This document shows, piece by piece, positions 56,061 to 64,000 of a stretch of 64,000 nucleotides of DNA. The stretch lies in NCBI RefSeq assembly GCF_009697225.1, contig NZ_WIND01000005.1:124001-188000 (forward strand), written 5' to 3'. The first letter of the stretch is position 1. Every line of letters begins with the position of its first letter. This DNA comes from Halovulum marinum (GTDB lineage: Bacteria; Pseudomonadota; Alphaproteobacteria; Rhodobacterales; Rhodobacteraceae). Below the pieces are notes generated by a model. That model was not told the DNA's origin. It saw only the letters and a program-made list of their open reading frames with translations, and ran no database searches. The position numbers were made by a program, and so were the translations under genes.

Positions 56061-57695
56061 TCAGATCATGCCGTTCCTGAATCCCTTGGCGACCGCGGCG
56101 GAACGGGAGGAGACGCCCAGCTTGTTGAAGATATTCTCGACGTGTCGGTTCACCGTCTTCGGGCTGAGGCCGAGATCGTCGGCGATGGCTCGGTTGGAGC
56201 CGCCTTCCGCCAGCAATGCCAGCACCTCGCGCTCGCGCGAGGTAAGCTCGCCGTGGGTGCGCTCACCGCGGAGCTTGCGAAGACGGGTAAGATCGGGTTC
56301 GGCGCCAAGTTCGAGGAAGGTCTTCTCGGCGGCTTGCAGTTCCAGCGCCGCACTTTCGGTGTCTCCGAGCGCGATGCATCCGCGCGCGATTTCGACGCGC
56401 AGACGCGCGGCAAGGTAGGGAGCGCCGAAACCCGACCAAAAGCATCGCGCGCGGATCAGCGCGGCGACCCCGCCGGCGGCGTCACCGCGCGCCAGAGCCA
56501 GTGTGCCGCAGCCCTGATCGGCGATACGGGCCAGAATCTCCGTTCCGAAGATGCCGGCAATTTCGGTCATCCCAGCACAGAGATCCTCGGCACCCTCGAG
56601 GTCGCGGCACGCGATGAGGATCTCGATGCCGGCCGGGAGCAGTGCGGTCTTGCGCGGCATGTCAGCTGCGGTCTCGATCGAGCGGCGGATCATTGCCGCG
56701 GCCTCGTTCGCTCGCCCCTGCGCAAGCCGCAGCAGCGCCAGTCCAGGTTGCGGGTCGATGGCGATTTCGCCGGCCCGCCGATACTCCGCTTCGGCGTCCT
56801 TGTGGCGCCCTTGCAGACGCAGGATCTCGCCGCGCCTGTAGGCGGCGGTGGCCATGGCGGTCCGTTCGGTCGTTCCCTTCAAACCCTCTCCTGCGCGATC
56901 CGCCTCGGCATATGCTTCCGCCCAGTTGCCCTCGAGCTGGAGCACTTCTGCCCGGTGCACCTGGCAGACGCCGTTGAAGGCCTTGGCTTGCGGGTTGCGA
57001 CGACACCAGGCGTCGAGGATGGCGGTCCACTCGCGGGCGCGCACCATCTCCTGCACCCGGCAGCAGGACGCGACGATCTCGCAATAGCAGACGCCACAGA
57101 CGATCGGCGACAGCCGACCGCTGTTGGCGAGAAGCATCGCTTCGTCGATGGGGCCATAGCCCTCCTCGATCCGACCCACCCGGAACAGGATGCCGCCCTT
57201 GAGGCTGCCGGCGAGCGCGATCAGGTCGTCATCCCCAGCCGCATCGCCGATCGCCAGCGCCCCGTCGGCGGCCTCGATGGCTGCCTCGTAGTTCCCCTGT
57301 CCGCGAAGCATGAAGACCTGCGGCAGCATCAGATAGCCCCGCTGGACGCAGTCGCGCGGTGTCGCCTCCGCGTGCCTTGCGGCACGATGCAGCCAGCCCG
57401 ATCCGAGACCGACCTCGCCGATCATCATGTTGCGCAGGCCGCTCCAGAACGCCGTCCTCGCGCAGTTTTCGTGGTCGCCCTGCGCTTCATGGTGGGCGTA
57501 CAGCCGTTCCAGGGCCGCCAGCATTTCCGCATCCCGGGCTGCGAGTCCCGCAGCCCATGTCAGCGCTTCGAGATCTGGCACATCCAGCGCAGCTTCGGCA
57601 TCTGCCCGCAGGTACAACTCGGTCGCATCGGCCCAGGAGCCGCGATTGTATGCAGCCCTTGCCGCGTCGATCCTATGAGAACGATCACTTGCCAT
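56061..57695 (-). CDS. LuxR-family regulator with long helical-repeat sensor region
   Basis: The 544-residue protein has many Ala-rich helical repeats of TPR type in residues 1-460 (for example AAYRRGEILRLQGRHKDAEAEYRRAGE) and a C-terminal LuxR/GerE helix-turn-helix (HGELTSREREVLALLAEGGSNRAIADDLGLSPKTVNRHVENIFNKLGVSSRSAAV). It lacks the N-terminal ATPase of LAL regulators. Most likely it controls the adjoining monooxygenase and DUF302 genes; the signal is unknown. Confidence 0.85.
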   Translation of the reverse strand: MASDRSHRIDAARAAYNRGSWADATELYLRADAEAALDVPDLEALTWAAGLAARDAEMLAALERLYAHHEAQGDHENCARTAFWSGLRNMMIGEVGLGSGWLHRAARHAEATPRDCVQRGYLMLPQVFMLRGQGNYEAAIEAADGALAIGDAAGDDDLIALAGSLKGGILFRVGRIEEGYGPIDEAMLLANSGRLSPIVCGVCYCEIVASCCRVQEMVRAREWTAILDAWCRRNPQAKAFNGVCQVHRAEVLQLEGNWAEAYAEADRAGEGLKGTTERTAMATAAYRRGEILRLQGRHKDAEAEYRRAGEIAIDPQPGLALLRLAQGRANEAAAMIRRSIETAADMPRKTALLPAGIEILIACRDLEGAEDLCAGMTEIAGIFGTEILARIADQGCGTLALARGDAAGGVAALIRARCFWSGFGAPYLAARLRVEIARGCIALGDTESAALELQAAEKTFLELGAEPDLTRLRKLRGERTHGELTSREREVLALLAEGGSNRAIADDLGLSPKTVNRHVENIFNKLGVSSRSAAVAKGFRNGMI

Positions 57696-57785
57696 GCTTT
57701 CTGCGGAAGGTAGCGAAGATACCCGGATTTCGCCAGATCGGGCCTTCGCGAGGCAATCAGGATTCGGTCCCGGATTCTGGCGACG

Positions 57786-59570
57786 TCACGCGATGCCGGA
57801 TGCCGGCATCACGCTGCCTTGATCGGCGAGGACGGCTTTGCGGACTTGCGCGAGAGCCTCGTCCACCGATGTGGCATGGTTGACCAACGGATGCTTCAGG
57901 CCGTGGGCCGCGAAGATGCGCCGGTTGTCCCGGCTTGCACCCGTAAGCCAAAGCGCGACGCCCTGCTTCTGCGCGTTGCGGGCAAGTCCCTCGATCATGT
58001 TGGCACCGGTCGAGTCGAGGAAGGGGACGGACGAGAAATCGACGATTAGCGCCTTGTGGGCGTCCTGGATGCGATCGAGCACGGAGCCGATGGAGGCGGT
58101 CGCCCCGAAAAACAGCGCGCCGGTGATCCGGTAGATGACCACGTCAGGGTTCTGGGCCTGGTCCTCGTGGTATTCGCCGCGTGGGTGGGCGGTGTCCGGC
58201 TCGTCGTGACGGACGAAGGCGCCGCCCGTCACAACATCTGTTGCCCGGCTCATGCGGTGAATGAAAAGGACCGCCCCGAGTGCGAAGCCGACGACGATGG
58301 CTTCGGTCAGATCGCGGAAGATGGTCAGGAAGAAGGTGGCGCCCAGTACCGTCGCCTCGCCCCAGCCCGAGCGGATGAGGATGGCGATGGCCGATTTCTC
58401 GATCATGTTCCAGGCAACGACGGCCAGCACGCCGGCAAGCGCGGCCAGCGGGATGTACGAGGCGAGCGGCGCGGCGACCAGCATGAACAGGAACAGGAAT
58501 GCGGCGTGCAGCATGCCGGCCACCGGACCATGCGCGCCGGCCCGAACATTGGTCGCGGTCCGCGCGATGGTGCCTGTCACGCAGAAGCCGCCGAAAAGAG
58601 ACGATCCGATGTTGGCCGCGCCTTGGGCCACAAGTTCGCAGTTCGAACGGTGGCGGCGTCCGGTCATGCCATCGGCGACCACGGCCGACAGAAGCGACTC
58701 GATGGCGCCCAGCAAGGTGAATGAGATTGCCGCGGGCAGGATCGCGAGGACCGTTTCCGCCGAGAGCGACGGCAGGCTCGGCGCCGGCAGCGACGAGGGG
58801 ATGCCGCCGAATTTGCTGCCGATCGTCTGCACCGGCAGCGTGAGCAGGGCGGTGGCGGCGGCGGCAAAGCCGACGGCGATCAGCATCCCCGGCCAGTGCG
58901 GGCGCCAGCGTCGCAAGCCGAGGATCACGGCGACCGTGGTGACGGCGACGCCAAGGGCGGCCGGCGTCAGGCTCGCCCGTGCGTCCCAGAGTGCCGGCAC
59001 CTTTCCCAGCAGTTCGCCCGGTTCGTTCTCCAAGGTCAGTCCGAACAGTTCCCTGACCTGGCTGGCGAAGATGATCACCGCGATCCCGGCCGTGAACCCG
59101 ACCGTGACCGGAAAGGGAATGAACTTGATGAATGTGCCGAGGCGCAGAAAGCCGACGAGCGCAAGCATCAGCCCCGACAGGAATGTGGCGAGGATCAGCC
59201 CCTCCATCCCGTGTTGGGCCACGGTGGCGGCGACCAGCACGATGAAGGCGCCGGCCGGCCCGCCGATCTGGAAACGCGATCCGCCGAGGAGCGACACAAG
59301 AAAACCGCCGACGATGGCCGTATAAAGCCCCTGAGCCGGGGTCGCGCCGGACGCGATAGCGATGGCCATAGAAAGCGGCAGCGCCACGATGGCGACGGTC
59401 AGTCCCGCGATGGCGTCTGCCCTCAACTGCGCCAGGCCATAGCCTTCGCGCAGGACGGTGACGAGTTTCGGGGTGAAGAGTCCGGCAAAGTCCGGCGCGT
59501 CGCTCTGTCTTGTGGTCTGGTCTTTCATCTGTGGCCGCACCTTCGAGGGTTGCGGCGGGATCGTCGGCAT
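57786..59570 (-). CDS. SulP-family anion transporter with STAS domain
   Basis: The 594-residue transporter has the SulP core of about ten or more membrane helices (from LRADAIAGLTVAIVALPLSMAIAIASG), the signature-like LPLSMAIA, and a C-terminal cytoplasmic STAS domain (VVIYRITGALFFGATASIGSVLDRIQDAHKALIVDFSSVPFLDSTGANMI). SulP proteins carry sulfate, bicarbonate or dicarboxylates; the substrate here is unknown. An ATG 14 codons in (59528) is an alternative start. An XRE regulator lies just upstream on the same strand. Confidence 0.88.
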   Translation of the reverse strand: MPTIPPQPSKVRPQMKDQTTRQSDAPDFAGLFTPKLVTVLREGYGLAQLRADAIAGLTVAIVALPLSMAIAIASGATPAQGLYTAIVGGFLVSLLGGSRFQIGGPAGAFIVLVAATVAQHGMEGLILATFLSGLMLALVGFLRLGTFIKFIPFPVTVGFTAGIAVIIFASQVRELFGLTLENEPGELLGKVPALWDARASLTPAALGVAVTTVAVILGLRRWRPHWPGMLIAVGFAAAATALLTLPVQTIGSKFGGIPSSLPAPSLPSLSAETVLAILPAAISFTLLGAIESLLSAVVADGMTGRRHRSNCELVAQGAANIGSSLFGGFCVTGTIARTATNVRAGAHGPVAGMLHAAFLFLFMLVAAPLASYIPLAALAGVLAVVAWNMIEKSAIAILIRSGWGEATVLGATFFLTIFRDLTEAIVVGFALGAVLFIHRMSRATDVVTGGAFVRHDEPDTAHPRGEYHEDQAQNPDVVIYRITGALFFGATASIGSVLDRIQDAHKALIVDFSSVPFLDSTGANMIEGLARNAQKQGVALWLTGASRDNRRIFAAHGLKHPLVNHATSVDEALAQVRKAVLADQGSVMPASGIA

Positions 59571-59602
59571 GTCGTCGGCGGTCGCCGTCGCGGGTTGAGG
59601 GA

Positions 59603-59863
59603 TCAGGGTTTCGGTGAAGGCACCTTCAGTCGCACGCCGCGCCCCCTTGCCGTGCTGACAGAGCCTTCGCCGATCAGTTCGATGCCGGCGAGTTCAAGTG
59701 CCTCGACGACCTTGGTCAGGCTGTCCACGATTCCGCGCACGTTGCCGCTGCCGGCTTCCATGCGCTGGATCGTCGGCACGGACAGCCCCGCCAGCTTGGC
59801 CAGGGTCTTCTGATCTATGCCGAGAAGGGCGCGCGCCGCGCGCATCTGTGGACCCGTGATCAT
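59603..59863 (-). CDS. XRE-family helix-turn-helix regulator
   Basis: The 86-residue protein is mostly a helix-turn-helix: ITGPQMRAARALLGIDQKTLAKLAGLSVPTIQRMEAG. The C-terminus is basic. It lies 32 bp upstream of the SulP gene and probably represses it and itself; an inverted repeat sits in its promoter region. Small XRE-SulP pairs are common in Proteobacteria. Confidence 0.85.
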   Translation of the reverse strand: MITGPQMRAARALLGIDQKTLAKLAGLSVPTIQRMEAGSGNVRGIVDSLTKVVEALELAGIELIGEGSVSTARGRGVRLKVPSPKP

Positions 59864-59888
59864 GATGCATGTCCTGAACGTGACAACA

Positions 59889-59924
59889 GATGTTTAGTAC
59901 ATGCATGCTGATATGTCGAACATC
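59889..59924. promoter_or_regulatory. Inverted repeat upstream of the XRE gene
   Basis: GATGTT (59889-59894) and AACATC (59919-59924) are inverted around GCATGC (59903-59908). On the minus strand a TTCGAC/TAAACA promoter with 18-bp spacer overlaps. An XRE operator is a reasonable guess. Confidence 0.4.
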
Positions 59925-59939
59925 ATTTATACTGGCGGC

Positions 59940-60367
59940 CCGAAGCGGTGAAGGGTCGAGGGTGAAGACTGAAGCCGAGCAATCGATGCGCAGCCGGCAG
60001 CGATGTCTCCGGGGGCGCACAGGAACGCGCCGTCGTTCGCGATGCCGAGCGGCAGGAAGGTCCCGCCTGAGCCGGTTTCCGTACGCGCGGCAAAGTCTGG
60101 ATTCTGTGGCCTTCGACTCGGATGCCTCGCCGCAGAGCCGGGTCCACATCGCGCTGGGGCCGCGATGTTGCGCTGCGGAGGATGGCTTCGCGGACCCGGC
60201 CGGTGCCCACGGCGCAGACGGTCATCGCCCCTCGAACACCTACCGCGATGCTGCGGCTGGAGTTTCGGGCATTCTCGGCACCGCGAACCCACTGCCGCGC
60301 CAATCGCACAGAGCGCGGACACTGCCCACTTTTGCTCGCAGGCGGCGCCGAGTCCCGAAAGCGGCGC
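59940..60367. other. 428-bp stretch without a convincing gene
   Basis: Between the XRE operator and the AraC gene several overlapping frames stay open on both strands, but none shows a ribosome site, recognisable motif or consistent third-position G/C bias. It may be a gene remnant. I see nothing supported in it. Confidence 0.4.
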
Positions 60368-61426
60368 CTAGATGCCCGCGATCGCATTCGCGCGCCAGCG
60401 GGCGGGTGACACACCGACGGTTTTCTTGAACACCCGGCTGAATGCCGCTTCCGATTCATACCCTATTTCGTGTCCGACACTGGCCACCTTCATGGAGCTG
60501 TCGGCAAGCAGGCGAGCGGCAATCTGCATGCGCCAGAGGGTCAGGTACTGCATCGGAGAATGCCCGATCAGGTGGGTGAAGCGCGCGACCATGGCGGAAC
60601 GCGACATCGCCGCTTCCTTGGCCAGCGCTGCGAGGGTCCAGTGATGCGCGGGGGCTTCGTGGATCACCGCCAGAACCTTGCCGATCGCCGGGTCGCGCAG
60701 ACCCGACAGCCAGCCGGTCTCGTGCGCGGGCAGGGACTGCACGAACAGGCGGATCACCTCGACGAAGATCAGTTCGCTCAGCCTCATCCGGATCGACTCG
60801 CCCCCCAGGCGCGGCAGGCGCGCGTCGGTGAGCGTCAGGTCGATCAGGCGGCCGAGCAGGTCCCTCTGGTCGTTTCTGGACCAGTTCACGCGCAAGAGGC
60901 GCGGCAGCGTAGAGAGCAGCGGGTTGAAAGGGCGCATGTCGCAGCCGAGGAACCCGCACATGTACTCCGCGCCACCTGGGCCGCCGCCGCCTTCGCGCAT
61001 CACGAAGGGCACTTTGCCCGCCATCCAATCGCGGAAGAAGGCGATGGTCGCCGTCCGGTCGAACTCGGGCGTCTGGCCGGGCGCGCTCAGCAGCGCATAC
61101 GGGTCGCCGTGCGCAAGCACCAGGATGTCGCCGGCCTCGAACCATGTTGACGCGACGCCGGGGATCTCGATCCAGCCCGCGCCCTTCAGAATGATGTGGT
61201 AGGAGATCACATGCTGCGCGCGCGGCAGGATGATCGGGGAATAGTCCTGCGCCCGCGGGATCTCCACGCCCCAGGGGGTGGACGCGTCCACGAGATGAAA
61301 CACCGCGCCGGTGAGCTTCACCATCCGCAGGGCATCGGTCAGAGGATCGGTGGCCGAGTCCTGGCAGAGTACCGGCAGTTCGGACACGGCCGTTCCCTCA
61401 CAGGGTATCGACCGGAACTGCATCAT
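60368..61426 (-). CDS. AraC-family regulator with cupin-like sensor
   Basis: The protein (352 residues from the ATG at 61426) has a cupin-like N-terminal domain (SDALRMVKLTGAVFHLVDASTPWGVEIPRA-like start, HVISYHIILKGAGWIEIPG, GDILVLAHGDPYALLSAPG) and a C-terminal AraC DNA-binding domain with two HTHs (WTLAALAKEAAMSRSAMVARFTHLIGHSPMQYLTLWRMQIAARLL, VASVGHEIGYESEAAFSRVFKKTVGVSPARWR). An ATG at 61474 is an alternative start. It is divergent from the methyltransferase, its likely target. Confidence 0.85.
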   Translation of the reverse strand: MMQFRSIPCEGTAVSELPVLCQDSATDPLTDALRMVKLTGAVFHLVDASTPWGVEIPRAQDYSPIILPRAQHVISYHIILKGAGWIEIPGVASTWFEAGDILVLAHGDPYALLSAPGQTPEFDRTATIAFFRDWMAGKVPFVMREGGGGPGGAEYMCGFLGCDMRPFNPLLSTLPRLLRVNWSRNDQRDLLGRLIDLTLTDARLPRLGGESIRMRLSELIFVEVIRLFVQSLPAHETGWLSGLRDPAIGKVLAVIHEAPAHHWTLAALAKEAAMSRSAMVARFTHLIGHSPMQYLTLWRMQIAARLLADSSMKVASVGHEIGYESEAAFSRVFKKTVGVSPARWRANAIAGI

Positions 61427-61541
61427 GGACGATCCGGCAAGCGACAGGGACTTCCGATCATGGTCTTGTGCCATGGCGCAGGCTAGCTTCGGCGCGGGGG
61501 AATATCCAGCCGGTGTTCCCCGGTCCCGGAGGAGAAAGGCG

Positions 61542-62336
61542 ATGAAAGTTCTGCAGGAAACGCGCCCGCCAGCCGAAGTATACAATGCCCAGTTCGTGCC
61601 GGCCCTGTTCGCGCAATGGGGGCCCGTGGTCTCGGCGGAAGCCGGCGTGCAGGCGGGCGACCGTGTGCTCGACGTGGCCTGCGGGACGGGGGCCCTGACC
61701 CTCGCCGCCGCACGGATCGCCGGCCCGTCGGGCGCAGTGGTCGGGCTGGACGCCAACCCGGACATGCTGGCGGTCGCGCGCCGCAAGCCGGCGAATATCG
61801 AGTGGCTCGAGGGAACGGCCGAGGCCCTGCACCTGCCGGACAACAGCTTTGACGCCGTCGTCAGCCAGTTCGGCTTCATGTTCTTCGAGGACAAGCCGAA
61901 GGCGCTGACCGAGATGATGCGGGTCCTGAAACCCAGGGGCCGGCTGGCCGTCGCGGTCTGCGATGCGGTCGAGAACTCGCCGGGCTACGGCGCCTTCGCG
62001 CTCTTGCTCGACCGTCTCTTCGGAACGGAGGTCGGAAACGCCTTTCGCGCCCCCTTCAGCCTGGGCGACGCCGCGCAGTTGCGGGACATCTGCCGCGCGG
62101 CGGGCCTCGCCGACGCAGAGATCGTCAGGCGCGACGGCAAGGTTCGCTTTGCGTCGATCGACGCGATGGTCTCGACCGAGCGGGCCTGCGTGTGGACACT
62201 CGGAGGCATCCTGTCCGACGACCAGTTCGAGCGGCTCCTCCGCGAATCGGAGAAAGCGCTGGAGCCGTTCACCCTCGAAGACGGGTCGGTCGAGTTCGAC
62301 ATGCCGACGCTCATCATCAAGGCACAAAAGCCCTAG
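61542..62336 (+). CDS. SAM-dependent methyltransferase, UbiE/Methyltransf_11 type
   Basis: The 264-residue protein has motif I VLDVACGTGALTLAAAR near 46, acidic VVGLDANPDMLAVARRK, FDAVVSQFGFMFFEDKPKALTEMMRVLKPRGRLAVAV (motifs II-III). These resemble UbiE-like enzymes, but this gene stands alone and the substrate is unknown. GGAGGAG precedes the ATG. It is divergent from the AraC gene. Confidence 0.88.
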   Translation: MKVLQETRPPAEVYNAQFVPALFAQWGPVVSAEAGVQAGDRVLDVACGTGALTLAAARIAGPSGAVVGLDANPDMLAVARRKPANIEWLEGTAEALHLPDNSFDAVVSQFGFMFFEDKPKALTEMMRVLKPRGRLAVAVCDAVENSPGYGAFALLLDRLFGTEVGNAFRAPFSLGDAAQLRDICRAAGLADAEIVRRDGKVRFASIDAMVSTERACVWTLGGILSDDQFERLLRESEKALEPFTLEDGSVEFDMPTLIIKAQKP

Positions 62337-62598
62337 CGGCCGCCTGCGGCATGTTTATGTCGTTCAGTGCCGCATCGGCCAGTTCCCCTGTTCGAGTACT
62401 TTGCCCCGGTCTGGCCCCCGGTTTGGCCCCCGGCCTCTCCGCCAGGCGCGGGTGGCGCACAGCGGAACGGCATGAAACGTTCTGGCGGATGAATTCAGCG
62501 AAACGAAGGGTTCGATCCCGGGACGCCGGATCACCCGGCCCCAAGCGCGGGTCCGCAGATCGTCCACTTGCCGCCGTGCGGGCGGCCGGGGGCGGTCA
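62337..62598. other. 262-bp noncoding stretch with short tandem repeat
   Basis: No gene is supported between the methyltransferase and tex. TGGCCCCCGGTT and TGGCCCCCGGCC occur in tandem near 62411-62434. A tRNA T-arm-like GGGTTCGATCCC near 62507 lacks the rest of a tRNA. It may mark the right end of the accessory block. Confidence 0.4.

Positions 62599-64000
<1,402 letters not shown>

Noticed and set aside
62386-62398. GTTCGAGT resembling the tRNA-Leu 3' end, as a possible att site
   Set aside because: Only eight bases match and no integrase is present; too short to support an island boundary.
62505-62520. T-arm-like GGGTTCGATCCC near tex
   Set aside because: No matching acceptor, D or anticodon stems; not a tRNA.

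Overview
The window is a GC-rich chromosomal segment of an alphaproteobacterium in the order Rhodobacterales (Rhodobacter/Paracoccus/Rhodovulum-like). The evidence is family-level: a DksA with only one of the four usual zinc cysteines, a double-length dCTP deaminase, a DUF2927 lipoprotein, the order argS-SPOR-nagZ-scpA-scpB, the order rpmF-plsX-fabH-ihfA-merR, ctaD followed by DUF2244, and a long mraZ leader ending in a terminator, as described for Rhodobacter sphaeroides. I cannot name the species. Most genes have short spacers or ATGA/GTGA overlaps, so operons are dense.

Layout. 1-4.2 kb (minus): MoxR ATPase, acetyltransferase, DUF2927 lipoprotein, small membrane protein, methyltransferase and a vWA protein cut by the left edge. 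4.4-9.5 kb: dksA, an FAD monooxygenase, an exonuclease III-type nuclease, a sulfotransferase-like P-loop protein, an erpA-type Fe-S carrier and dgt. 9.5-14.7 kb: argS, SPOR protein, nagZ, scpA, scpB. 14.7-20.3 kb (minus): dcd, tRNA-Pro, MerR, ihfA, fabH, plsX, rpmF, DUF177. 20.4-22 kb: bamE-type lipoprotein, amidase, rnpB. 22.0-32.8 kb: the front half of the division and cell-wall (dcw) cluster: leader RNA, mraZ, rsmH, ftsL, ftsI, murE, murF, mraY, an inserted SDR gene, murD and a GFA gene. The cluster stops there, without ftsW, murGCB or ftsQAZ. 32.8-37.2 kb (minus): TerB-like, pyrG, secG, a small membrane protein, ilvC. 37.3-45 kb: two Lrp regulators, a UbiH-like hydroxylase, a HAD phosphatase, a GntR regulator, a sulfotransferase-like protein, an unusual MshEN-GT2 glycosyltransferase, carA. 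45.1-54 kb: YqeY, an MFS permease, a secreted protein of unknown function, a Spondin_N/RTX protein, DUF2244, ctaD, lipB, a peptidoglycan-binding protein. 54.1 kb: tRNA-Leu(GAG). 54.2-62.6 kb is an accessory block with visibly softer codon use: DUF302, flavin monooxygenase, LuxR regulator, SulP transporter with its XRE regulator, AraC regulator and a methyltransferase. The window ends inside tex.

The genes are mostly housekeeping: envelope growth (dcw genes, nagZ, amidase, bamE), lipid initiation (plsX/fabH), chromosome segregation (scpAB), nucleotide synthesis (pyrG, carA, dcd, dgt), translation (argS, rpmF, two tRNAs, rnpB) and respiration (ctaD, lipB). The most interesting regulatory signals are three. 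First, the mraZ leader resembles the R. sphaeroides sRNA UpsM, with 10-bp-spaced MraZ-like boxes on its promoter. Second, a perfect CtrA-type box (TTAA-N7-TTAAC) lies upstream of a glycosyltransferase that carries a possible c-di-GMP-sensing domain. Third, the argS 3' end appears to double as a promoter or operator for the genes downstream.
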